Positions 10,778-18,924 of a stretch of 64,000 nt of DNA are shown here, piece after piece; the stretch's first letter is position 1, and the number at the start of each line of letters is the position of its first letter. Under the pieces are notes generated by a model, which worked only from the letters and a program-made list of their open reading frames with translations, did no database searches and had not been told where the DNA came from. Made by a program: the position numbers and the translations under genes. The stretch comes from Bacteroidales bacterium (GTDB lineage Bacteria > Bacteroidota > Bacteroidia > Bacteroidales > UBA932), in the NCBI GenBank assembly GCA_017439305.1, contig JAFSJK010000023.1, positions 1-64,000 on the forward strand, written 5' to 3'.

Positions 10778-12388
10778 TTAAAACCGCCTCGGCAGGTCGA
10801 AGTTCATCAGGCCCCGGTCGTGGTTGTGGACCACTTTGCATTCCTTGTCGAAGACCATCGTGTTTCCGTTTTCCGCCGTATAGGGTTCCCAAGCGGGAAG
10901 GCCGGATACGTTCGGATTGCCGGTCTTGATAAAGGAGATCCAGGCTGAACTCATCAGGTCTGAAAGGCGGTAGGCATCGGCCGTTCCGCCCGTCATCTCG
11001 CGTTGCAGGGCGATATTGTTGAAAACGAACGGGAGTTCCATTCCGTGGCAGGCGCCGAGGTTGTTGCCGGACGGCTTCCAGGTGAAGAAGTACATGTAGA
11101 CGTCGGCAGCCTTCTGGGCACTCTTGGCATCGGCCATGTTCACGGCCGCTTTACGGAGGAAAAGGTCGGTGTAGACCATTTCCTGCGGGGTGTGTCCCGG
11201 ATAAGCGGCATCGAATGCCTTTACGAATGCCGCCGCCTTCTCCTTGCCCATCTGCTTCTCCAGGCGGCCCAGCACCTCCTCCCGGGTCAGGACGGGACTG
11301 TTGTCATAAGTGAACTCGTTCTTGTTGGAACCGAGGAGCATCGGGATGTTCCGGCTGATTTCCGGAGCTTCGGGATCGAAGGACGGATCGGTGACATACT
11401 TGCCGTCCACGGTAGGACAGAATCCGCTGGAGGACTGCAGCTTCACCGTGGCACGATGTCCGGCCGCCGCCAACTCCTCGTAAGTGAAGTCCGCCAGTTT
11501 GTCGGCCTGGGAGGGCTTGAGCCCCAGTTCTTCCACCACCTGCAGGCCCAGGGCCTTGCCGTCGGCGTCACTGTTGTGCAGGATCCAGGATCCGCTCTGG
11601 GCGATGGCCCGGTGGAACAGGCCCATCGCGGAAGGCATCGCCATCAAGGTATTGACCTTTCCGCCGCCGCCGGACTGGCCGGCGATGGTCACGCAACCGG
11701 GATCGCCACCGAAGGCCTCGATATTGTCCCGGATCCATTCCAGGGCTTTCACAAGGTCCTGCATGCCCAGGTTGACGGACTCCGAGTACTTGCCACCCAG
11801 ACCCCGGAGGTCCAGGAAACCGAGGATGTTGAGACGGTGGTTCAGGTTCACCACCACGATATCCCCCTTTTCTGCCAGGGCCCGGCCTTCATAGCAGGGA
11901 AGGTCGTTGCCGGAACCGGAAGCGAAACCGCCGCCGTGGATCCACACGAAGACCGGACGTTTCTTCCCGTCCGCGAGACCCTTGGTCCATACGTTCAGGA
12001 CCAGGCACTCGGCTTCGTCCATCGGCTCCAGGTTGAACTGGAAACCGAACCCGTAATCGGACCGGTCTTCCCGCCAGGCCAGTGAAGTGGAGGTCTGTGG
12101 CGTCTTGGGCCCATAGGTCCGGCAGACTTTTACACCCTCGAAAGCATCGGGGGCCTGGGGCGGCATGAAGCGTTCCGCCTTGGCATAAGGGATTCCCTTG
12201 AACGTATAGACATCCCCGTCCCGATAACCCTGGACGCGCCCATAGACCGTCGAGGCGGTCGTGGTCTCGTCGGAAACAATGGTTCTCAAGTCCGCGGAAG
12301 AGGAGGCCGATTCCGTCTGACCACACCCGCACGACGCAGCCGCCATCAGGACGGCGGCCATCGCCAGAATGACTTTGGTATTTCTCAT
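10778..12388 (-). CDS. Type B carboxylesterase lipoprotein (GQSGGG subfamily)
   Basis: Secreted lipoprotein (lipobox MAAASC, C20) of the carboxylesterase family with nucleophile S239 in AGQSGGGG, acid in SNKNEF and His in GACHGMELPF. It shares signature blocks such as YAKAERFMPPQAPD, KRPVFVWIHGGGF and NLNHRLNILG with the four paralogues at 29031, 30652, 32261 and 53079. Closest by eye to the 53079 copy, with which it shares the N-terminal TI(V/I)SDETT segment and FEG(V/I)..CRTYGPK. It is the first gene of the minus-strand operon ending at 3233. Substrate unknown; a glycan acyl ester is likely from context. Confidence 0.88.
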   Translation of the reverse strand: MRNTKVILAMAAVLMAAASCGCGQTESASSSADLRTIVSDETTTASTVYGRVQGYRDGDVYTFKGIPYAKAERFMPPQAPDAFEGVKVCRTYGPKTPQTSTSLAWREDRSDYGFGFQFNLEPMDEAECLVLNVWTKGLADGKKRPVFVWIHGGGFASGSGNDLPCYEGRALAEKGDIVVVNLNHRLNILGFLDLRGLGGKYSESVNLGMQDLVKALEWIRDNIEAFGGDPGCVTIAGQSGGGGKVNTLMAMPSAMGLFHRAIAQSGSWILHNSDADGKALGLQVVEELGLKPSQADKLADFTYEELAAAGHRATVKLQSSSGFCPTVDGKYVTDPSFDPEAPEISRNIPMLLGSNKNEFTYDNSPVLTREEVLGRLEKQMGKEKAAAFVKAFDAAYPGHTPQEMVYTDLFLRKAAVNMADAKSAQKAADVYMYFFTWKPSGNNLGACHGMELPFVFNNIALQREMTGGTADAYRLSDLMSSAWISFIKTGNPNVSGLPAWEPYTAENGNTMVFDKECKVVHNHDRGLMNFDLPRRF

Positions 12389-12435
12389 AGTTGCGCTGTA
12401 TTATTATTTCTTTCGGCTTCAGCCATTTAGCCATT

Positions 12436-12444
12436 GCAAAGAAA
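12436..12444 (-). promoter_or_regulatory. Candidate -7 element of the 12388-3233 operon
   Basis: Reading the minus strand the sequence is TTTCTTTGC, one mismatch from TAnnTTTG followed by C. It lies about 48 bases before the ATG at 12388. No convincing -33 TTG is visible. Confidence 0.3.
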
Positions 12445-12534
12445 ACGTATTCCTACGGAAGGGCCGGGGACTATTTTTCCCAATAAGAGGATTATCCCCG
12501 ACGGAGGCGGCTCACGGATGCCCTGCAAGAATTA

Positions 12535-12592
12535 TTTCCACCTGATAGACAATACAGTCCACCTCCCTTTTTCCAATAGTTCCTTACTTTGC
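12535..12592 (+). promoter_or_regulatory. SusC1 promoter: TTTCCACCTGA element and -7 box
   Basis: TTTCCACCTGA (12535-12545) is followed 49 bases after its first base by TTACTTTGC (12584-12592), a near match to the Bacteroidota -7 box. The same 11-mer with the same spacing to a -7-like GTAATTCGC occurs before the carboxylesterase at 53079. No -33 TTG is seen, as expected for an activator-dependent promoter. Probable target of the hybrid two-component regulator; this is inference. Confidence 0.5.
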
Positions 12593-12697
12593 ATCGGACA
12601 CGGATGAGAGCCCTTCGGGGGTGTCCGATGGTTAGAGTTGATAAGTTGGTTCTATGGCGGACGAGGGGACCGGTTGCCCTGTGGCGAGGGTCCCCTC
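12592..12697 (+). ncRNA. Structured 5' leader with two stem-loops upstream of SusC1
   Basis: Stem 1 pairs CATCGGACAC (12592-12601) with GTGTCCGATG (12621-12630), perfect over 10 bp, and encloses CCC-TTCG-GGG (12611-12620), a stable tetraloop hairpin. Stem 2 pairs GAGGGGACC (12663-12671) with GGTCCCCTC (12689-12697) and is followed by TTTCTCG. This could be a regulatory leader, an attenuator or a small RNA. The -7 box overlaps the first base of stem 1, so the real start point may shorten that stem. Confidence 0.4.
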
Positions 12698-12784
12698 TTT
12701 CTCGTGAAGCAGTTGCGGCAGACAGAAGATATACCTAAATATATATTATTATCAATCAATTAATTCACTTTAACTGAAAAGCGT

Positions 12785-15700
12785 ATGAAAGGACTTTTTA
12801 GAAAAAGTATCCTGTCCCTGGCCATCCTGCTGGCCGGTTGGACGGCAATCGCCCAGACCCGTACCGTGTCGGGTTCGGTGAAAGACGCGTCCAACGAGCC
12901 GGTCGCCGGAGCCGCCGTCATGGTAAAGGGCAACACCGCCATCGGTACCAGTACCGATACGAACGGTAACTACACCCTGCCGGGCGTTCCGGCCGGAGCA
13001 ACCCTCGTCTTCTCCTTCATCGGAATGGACACCCAGGAAATCGCCGCCGGCAACCGCACGACGGTCGACGTCGTCCTGCAGGAATCCGCCGAAATGCTCC
13101 AGGAGATGGTCGTCATCGGTTACGGTTCCATCAAGAAGGCCGACCTGACCGGTGCGGTGTCCGTCATCGACACCGACGATTACAAGAACAAGTCGAACAC
13201 CTCCATCGCGGATGCCCTCCAGGGCCTTGCCGCCGGTGTGAGCGTCCGTTCCACCGGTGACCTGGGCGGCCTGCCCACCGTGCTCATCCGCGGTACCAGC
13301 TCCCTCACGGACAACACCCCGCTATATGTGATCGACGGAATCCCGACATCCAACAACATCGGTTTCAACGTGGATGACATCGAGTCCATCCAGGTGCTCA
13401 AGGATGCTTCCGCCGCCGCCATCTACGGTTCCCGTGCCGCGAACGGCGTCATCATCATCACCACCAAGCAGGGTGAGGCCGGCAAGGTCACGGTCAATTT
13501 CGCGAACCAGACCGCCATCCAGTGGAACCCGCGGATGAACTTCGCCGACGCGACCGAGTGGAAGGCGATCCAGACCCGCATGATCCAGGACGGCATCGAC
13601 CGCGGGACCTCCGACCGGACCACCATCCCGAATTTCATGGGCGGCGACACCGACTGGCAGGACCAGTACTTCAAGACCGGCCTGCAGCAGAAATATGACC
13701 TTTCCATCTCCGGCGGCTCCCGCGACGCCCGTTTCCGCGTCGCTTACGGCCACATGCAGAACAGCGGTGCCCAGATCGGCCGCGACATGCGCCGCGAGAC
13801 CGTCTCCATCAACTCCACCCTCAAGAAAGGGATCGTCACTTTCGGAGAAAGCCTCCAGTTGGGTCTGACCAACATGTACAACTGCGCCCCCTCCACGGGC
13901 GGATTGGGTGAAATCGTGGGCATGCTTCCCATCGTCCCCATCTATGATGAAAACGGAAAGCGCGGGTATGGCATCGGAAACGCCGAGACCGCCTTTACGA
14001 CCTCCCATAATATCGTCGCCGAGGCCGATCCCGAAAAGAGCTGGAGCCGGCGCGAATTCTTCTACTTGCGGGGCAACGCCTGGGCCCAGGTGCAGCTTCC
14101 CATCAAGGGCCTGAGCTACAAGCTGAACCTCGGCGCCAACATCATGGACAACCACACCCGCTCTTGGGAGACCGGCATCCATTATGCGCTCAACTTCACG
14201 GACCTTCCGTCCTCCGCTACGGCCTCATCCAGCCGTGCGACCACCTACATCATTGAAAACACCCTCAACTACGACCGCGAGCTGGGCAAGCACACCATCA
14301 ACGCCGTGCTCGGCCAGTCCTACCAGGACAACTTCTCCCAGAGCGCGAGTTCCGTGCGCGAGGACCTGATCTCCACGGCTTCCGGCGTATTCCTCAAGAA
14401 CGTCTCCTCCGGCATCAACCTCAAGGAAGCCACCGGCACCACCAGTCAAAGCCGCCTGATCTCCTACTTCGGCCGGATCAACTACTCCTATGACAACCGC
14501 TATCTCCTGCAGGCGACGGTCCGCGCGGACGGTTCCTCCCGCTTCGCCCCCGGCAAGCAATGGGGCGTGTTCCCGTCCATGTCCGCGGGCTGGCGTATCT
14601 CCCAGGAAGACTTCTGGAACGTCTCCTGGATGAACGATCTGAAGGTCCGCTACAGCTACGGCCGCCTGGGAAGCCAGAATATCGGCGACTACGACTGGAT
14701 GTCCCTGGTGAACAACTATACCTCCTACCTGCTGAACGGCGACACCGGCGGTGAAGTCCCCGGCCAGACCATCATGGCACTCTCCAACATTGACATTTCC
14801 TGGGAAACCCTGGTCCAGCACAACTTCGGTGTGGACATGGCCTTCCTGAACAATCGCCTGCTGGTCACCGCCGAGTACTATATCAGCAAGTCGCAGGACT
14901 GCCTGTACAACCAGCCCATCCTGAAAACGGTGGGGTCCTCCTCCGACCCTGTGGTGAATTCCGCCACCATGACCAACCGCGGTATCGAACTGTCCCTGAA
15001 ATGGCGTCAGGACCTGGGCCGTGACTTCCGCTACAGCATCGGTGCCAACTTCTCGCACAACAGCAACAAACTCAACGGCCTCGGTTACGGAATCGACCAG
15101 CGGGACGACAATACGACCATTTCCCGCGTCGGTTATCCGCTCGGACAATACTACGCCATCGTGAGCGACGGCCTGTTCCAAAGCGACGAGGAAGCCGCCG
15201 CCTATGTCAAGGACGGCAAGCGCATCCAGCCCAACGCCAAGGCGGGCGACATCAAGTGGGTCGACTACAGCAATGACGGCCAGATCAACAACGATGACCG
15301 CCAGATCCTGGAGGACAAGAGCCCCTGGCCCGGCCTCGAAGCATCCCTGAACCTGATGATGGGCTATAAGAACTGGGATCTCCAGGTCTCCGGCTTCGGC
15401 GAGTTCTTCAAGTGGGTCCGCAACGGTTCCCGCGCCCAGACCGACGCTCTGAACACCTGGGCCCAGCGCCGCAGCGGCCTCAACTGGTGGACCCCTACGA
15501 ACAAGCACAACAACGTGTGGTACCCGCGTGAGTCCTACGGCTACACCGAGAACCAGCTGGCAGCCAGCGACCGCTGGCTCGAACGGGGCGACTTCTTCAA
15601 GTTCAACTCCATCTCCCTGGGTTACAACTGGGCGCCGAAGGGCGTCATCAGCACGGTCATCAAGAACCTGCGTGCCTCCGTCACGGCCCAGAACCTCCTG

Positions 15701-15823
15701 ACCCTCACCAGCTACACGGGCTGGGATCCGGATTTCACGGGCGGTATCTTCACCCCGGGCAATGCCGGCAACGTCATCGCCAACCCTTATTCTGTCATCT
15801 TCGGTCTTAACATCACCTTCTAA
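12785..15823 (+). CDS. SusC/RagA-family TonB-dependent outer membrane transporter (1)
   Basis: Outer-membrane importer for oligosaccharides, working with the SusD lipoprotein encoded 5 bases downstream. Residues 1-22 form the signal peptide; about 26-100 are the CarbopepD-regulatory-like domain (GSVKDASNEPVAGAAVMV); a plug with ADALQGLAAGVSVR and PLYVIDGIPTS follows at about 115-225, then the 22-strand barrel ending in an aromatic (FGLNITF). The 1012-residue length is typical. Start ATG is preceded by a structured leader. Together with SusD and the GH5-like enzyme it forms an operon ending at 18851. Confidence 0.95.
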   Translation: MKGLFRKSILSLAILLAGWTAIAQTRTVSGSVKDASNEPVAGAAVMVKGNTAIGTSTDTNGNYTLPGVPAGATLVFSFIGMDTQEIAAGNRTTVDVVLQESAEMLQEMVVIGYGSIKKADLTGAVSVIDTDDYKNKSNTSIADALQGLAAGVSVRSTGDLGGLPTVLIRGTSSLTDNTPLYVIDGIPTSNNIGFNVDDIESIQVLKDASAAAIYGSRAANGVIIITTKQGEAGKVTVNFANQTAIQWNPRMNFADATEWKAIQTRMIQDGIDRGTSDRTTIPNFMGGDTDWQDQYFKTGLQQKYDLSISGGSRDARFRVAYGHMQNSGAQIGRDMRRETVSINSTLKKGIVTFGESLQLGLTNMYNCAPSTGGLGEIVGMLPIVPIYDENGKRGYGIGNAETAFTTSHNIVAEADPEKSWSRREFFYLRGNAWAQVQLPIKGLSYKLNLGANIMDNHTRSWETGIHYALNFTDLPSSATASSSRATTYIIENTLNYDRELGKHTINAVLGQSYQDNFSQSASSVREDLISTASGVFLKNVSSGINLKEATGTTSQSRLISYFGRINYSYDNRYLLQATVRADGSSRFAPGKQWGVFPSMSAGWRISQEDFWNVSWMNDLKVRYSYGRLGSQNIGDYDWMSLVNNYTSYLLNGDTGGEVPGQTIMALSNIDISWETLVQHNFGVDMAFLNNRLLVTAEYYISKSQDCLYNQPILKTVGSSSDPVVNSATMTNRGIELSLKWRQDLGRDFRYSIGANFSHNSNKLNGLGYGIDQRDDNTTISRVGYPLGQYYAIVSDGLFQSDEEAAAYVKDGKRIQPNAKAGDIKWVDYSNDGQINNDDRQILEDKSPWPGLEASLNLMMGYKNWDLQVSGFGEFFKWVRNGSRAQTDALNTWAQRRSGLNWWTPTNKHNNVWYPRESYGYTENQLAASDRWLERGDFFKFNSISLGYNWAPKGVISTVIKNLRASVTAQNLLTLTSYTGWDPDFTGGIFTPGNAGNVIANPYSVIFGLNITF

Positions 15824-15828
15824 GAGAT

Positions 15829-17580
15829 ATGAAGAGAATTATCACCATACTGTCTGTCGCCGCCGCAGCCGCGCTGCTGGCGCCCTCCTGCTCCAAGGGC
15901 CTGTTGGAACTGGAAAACCCGAACTCCTTGAGCTCCTCGACGGCCTACACCTACGAAACCGACCTGGACGCCGCCCTCGTGGGCGTGTATCACGCGTTCA
16001 ACGGCGGATTCTTCAATGCCGGCATGTCCATCATCTTCGGTTCCCAGTCGGACGAAGGCTACAGCTACTCCCCGGCCATGGACCTGGTGGACTTCGTAAG
16101 TTTCAAATATCCGAACTACGACCAGAACTGGAACGTCACCCAGTGGAAGTGCCTGTACAACCAGATCGCCCGTTGCAACCAGGTCATCACCTATATCGAC
16201 AACGTGGAAGAGTGGAAAGAATTCAGCAAGGAGCAGATCCTGGGCCAGGCCAAGGCCATCCGCGCCTGGGACTACTACATGCTCGCCATGCTGTACCAGC
16301 ATCCGCCGTATGTGGACTACATCGCCCCCGCCGGCGACCAGCCGGCCCAGACGCCCTATGAAACTCTCTGCGAAAAAGTGATCGAGGACGCCAAATACGC
16401 CTACGACAACCTTCCGTCCGACTATCAGTCCGGCCCCTGGAAGGGCCAGTACCGCGTGACCAAGTGGTTCGCCGCCACCCTGCTGGGCCGGGTGAACATG
16501 AACAGCGGCAACTATGCCGAGGCCGCCAAGTGGTTCAAGGATGTGATCGACAACGGCAAGTCCGTCGGCGGCGAGAAGCTCGCACTCGTGGATGACTATC
16601 TCTGGAACAGCGACGACTCTCATGAAAACAACAAGGAGGCCGTCTTCGAACTCCAGTTCGCCAAGGGAAATGCCAATGCCGGCTACTTCGCCGCCTATGG
16701 CTGGGGCTGGAACGACGGTGCCACGCCGGACCACCGCAACTGGAGATGGAAACTCATGTGCCCGTCACCCGTCGGCTGGGGAGACTTCTGCGCCGAGACC
16801 TGGCTGGTCTATGCTTTCAAGAACGAGAAGACCGTCAGGGACACGCCCCGCACGAAGGCCGGTCAGTTTGACCAGCGTTTGGAATGCTCTCTCTTCTACC
16901 TGGACATTTGGAAGGACTACCCGGGCCACGCACAGTGGCAGTGGGTCGATGGTTATGAGGAAAAGGTTGACGCTGGCGAGCTGGAAGCCCCGGGGTGGTA
17001 CAGCAATGGCAGCTACTGGACGGGAGACCGTGTATTCACCAACAAGTACACCAATTGGTACGGCGGTGATTACAACGTGAAAATCGCCGACAACGAACCC
17101 ACCAACGTGCGCATATTCCGCCTGGGCGAAATCCTGATGGACTATGCCGAGTGCCTGGCCCAGACCGGGGACCTCAAGGGCGCCGTGAACCAGATCGACA
17201 TCGTACGGGCGCGCGCCGGCCTGGCGAAGCTCTCCGAACGTGAACCGGTCCCGGCCGTCTGGACCAACCCGCTCACCGACGAGGTAATCGACTTCAACAA
17301 GGACTATGGTTATGCCGCCATCAAGAGCGGAAGCTACACCTTGGCCGACGTCATGAACGTCCTGGACATCGAAGACATGAAGGAGACTTGCTATGACTCC
17401 GAGCGCAACGTGAACCTGCGCCGGTGGGGTGTCGGGGATACCAGCAGCGCTTTCTACAAGAGAGTTGCCGCCCGCTCCAGCAAGTACAAGAACCAGTTTG
17501 CCCCGCACAAGGTATGGATTCCTATTCCGCAGTCTGAGGTCAAGAACAACCCGAATCTGGACCAGATCGAAGGTTATTAA
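15829..17580 (+). CDS. SusD/RagB-family glycan-binding lipoprotein (1)
   Basis: Surface glycan-binding partner of the SusC above. Lipobox LLAPSC places the acylated cysteine at C21. LLELENPNSLSSSTAY and the repeated helical TPR-like core are typical, as is the C-terminal RRWGVGD block and the ending P.SEVKNNPNLDQIEGY seen in RagB/SusD proteins. 583 residues. Paralogous to the SusD at 48004 but clearly diverged, so the two pairs probably prefer different oligosaccharides. Confidence 0.94.
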   Translation: MKRIITILSVAAAAALLAPSCSKGLLELENPNSLSSSTAYTYETDLDAALVGVYHAFNGGFFNAGMSIIFGSQSDEGYSYSPAMDLVDFVSFKYPNYDQNWNVTQWKCLYNQIARCNQVITYIDNVEEWKEFSKEQILGQAKAIRAWDYYMLAMLYQHPPYVDYIAPAGDQPAQTPYETLCEKVIEDAKYAYDNLPSDYQSGPWKGQYRVTKWFAATLLGRVNMNSGNYAEAAKWFKDVIDNGKSVGGEKLALVDDYLWNSDDSHENNKEAVFELQFAKGNANAGYFAAYGWGWNDGATPDHRNWRWKLMCPSPVGWGDFCAETWLVYAFKNEKTVRDTPRTKAGQFDQRLECSLFYLDIWKDYPGHAQWQWVDGYEEKVDAGELEAPGWYSNGSYWTGDRVFTNKYTNWYGGDYNVKIADNEPTNVRIFRLGEILMDYAECLAQTGDLKGAVNQIDIVRARAGLAKLSEREPVPAVWTNPLTDEVIDFNKDYGYAAIKSGSYTLADVMNVLDIEDMKETCYDSERNVNLRRWGVGDTSSAFYKRVAARSSKYKNQFAPHKVWIPIPQSEVKNNPNLDQIEGY

Positions 17581-17594
17581 CATCCAATAAACCC

Positions 17595-18851
17595 ATGCGC
17601 TATCTGAAAACGTTAGCGGCAGCTGCCCTGGCGGTCCTCGTGACCGTCGGGGCTTCGGCCGCTTCACCCGCCAGGAAGGCGAAGGAGAAAACCGACTACA
17701 GCGCCATCCACGGCGTCTGCTACAACGGCTGGAGAAGTCCGGAAGAAATCATCCGGAGGGACCTGGGATACGGAAAGAAAATCGGCCTGAACAGTACCCG
17801 GACCTGGCTGTGGAAAGGGATGTACGACCGGGATGCCAAGGGTTTTATCGACGCCCTGGGTTCTTACTTGGACGTCGCCCATGACATGGGTTACAGCGTG
17901 ATGCCCATCCTGTTCAACGGAAACGGCCTCAATCCCGACATTCTCAAAGATGAGAACTGGCCGTCGAATGAGGCCTATGTGCGGGACGTCGTCGGTGCCC
18001 TCAAGGGACACAAGGGTCTGTTGTGCTGGGACATCATGAACGAACCTACCTGCAACGACTATTACAAGCACGCCCCCGAAGAAGAGAAAGAGGCGCGCGC
18101 CGAGGAAATCTTCCGCTTTGTCCGAAAGGTCTGCCTCCTGGTGAAGGAGGTCGCCCCGGAAGATGACATCACCGTGGGCGTCACCTATCCGATGTTCATT
18201 GAAAAGGCCTCCCCCGATCTCCAGGACGTGATTTCCTTCCACGACTACCGGGAAACCCGCGCCATCATCCGGGAGAACTACGAGATTGCCAAGGCGCAGG
18301 CCGAGAAGTGGGGCAAGCAGATGATCAACAGTGAGATGGGCTGCATCGGACGGTCCAATCCCTACGACCTGGCCCTCCAGATGGCGGAGGAGTACGGTGC
18401 CGGCTGGTACCTGTTCGAACTGATGATCAACTACCCCGGCTGGGGCGAAATCCACGGCATCTTCTATCCGGACGGAACCGTTCGCGACCCCTCCATCGTG
18501 GCCGCCTGCCTGGGCATCTACCGCAACCGGAACGCCGCGACCATGGTCCGGGAGAACCCGAACCGGGAAGGCTATGCCGACGAGGCGATCCGCCGCATCA
18601 AGGCGGCTTTCCACGAGGAGAAGGAAGTATTCAAGACCACTTCCGCCTCGACGGACGACATCCTGGAAGCCTGCGAATGGGCCGTCAACATCCTGGAAGC
18701 CGCCCAGATGGTTCCGATGCACGACCTGCCCTCCGCACGGATCGAGGCCTGGCGCAAGCAAGACCCGAAAGAGCGGGACACCAAGGCCATCCGCCAGTTT
18801 GCCTGGCACCTGGTCGAGCTTCTGAAGGAGAACTGCGAGATCTTCGACTGA
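17595..18851 (+). CDS. Clan GH-A glycoside hydrolase, GH5-like, secreted
   Basis: Secreted TIM-barrel glycosidase. Signal peptide about 1-23. The motif DIMNEPT gives acid/base E150 and INSEMGC gives nucleophile E247, the arrangement of clan A enzymes on strands 4 and 7; YNGWRSPEEI and RTWLWKG lie near the barrel start. The 418 residues include a C-terminal helical stretch (about 320-418) that is not part of a usual GH5 barrel. I cannot assign a subfamily or substrate. As the only enzyme co-transcribed with SusCD 1 (14 bases after SusD, before a terminator), it may be the enzyme most closely tied to that transporter's substrate. Confidence 0.75.
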   Translation: MRYLKTLAAAALAVLVTVGASAASPARKAKEKTDYSAIHGVCYNGWRSPEEIIRRDLGYGKKIGLNSTRTWLWKGMYDRDAKGFIDALGSYLDVAHDMGYSVMPILFNGNGLNPDILKDENWPSNEAYVRDVVGALKGHKGLLCWDIMNEPTCNDYYKHAPEEEKEARAEEIFRFVRKVCLLVKEVAPEDDITVGVTYPMFIEKASPDLQDVISFHDYRETRAIIRENYEIAKAQAEKWGKQMINSEMGCIGRSNPYDLALQMAEEYGAGWYLFELMINYPGWGEIHGIFYPDGTVRDPSIVAACLGIYRNRNAATMVRENPNREGYADEAIRRIKAAFHEEKEVFKTTSASTDDILEACEWAVNILEAAQMVPMHDLPSARIEAWRKQDPKERDTKAIRQFAWHLVELLKENCEIFD

Positions 18852-18859
18852 CCTTGCCG

Positions 18860-18893
18860 GGAGCAGGTTTCCTTTGGAATCCTGCTCCTTTTT
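18860..18893 (+). terminator. Rho-independent terminator after the SusCD-GH5 operon
   Basis: GGAGCAGG (18860-18867) pairs with CCTGCTCC (18881-18888) and is followed by a T run. It lies 9 bases after the GH5-like stop codon. The right arm and T run overlap the spacer of the candidate promoter for the downstream regulator. Confidence 0.8.
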
Positions 18894-18904
18894 CTGTATT
18901 TTTA
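18874..18904 (+). promoter_or_regulatory. Candidate promoter of the hybrid two-component regulator gene
   Basis: TTG at 18874-18876 and TATTTTTA at 18897-18904 are separated by 20 bases, matching the Bacteroidota TTG-N19/20-TAnnTTTG layout except for the last base. The ATG at 18925 lies 21 bases downstream. Having a -33 box suits a constitutively made sensor. Confidence 0.4.
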
Positions 18905-18924
18905 CCGGACTTGACCACTGCAAC

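Larger units (their letters stand above)
12389..12784 (+). other. 396-base intergenic region: divergent promoters plus structured leader
   Basis: No gene of any size is supported here. The left part carries the promoter of the minus-strand operon. The middle carries the element TTTCCACCTGA (12535-12545) and a -7-like TTACTTTGC (12584-12592). The right part, from about 12592, carries two strong inverted repeats ahead of the SusC start. Confidence 0.6.

Noticed and set aside
18874..18924. 17-residue N-terminal extension of the HTCS
   Set aside because: Begins at TTG inside the terminator; the ATG at 18925 starts directly with the signal peptide.
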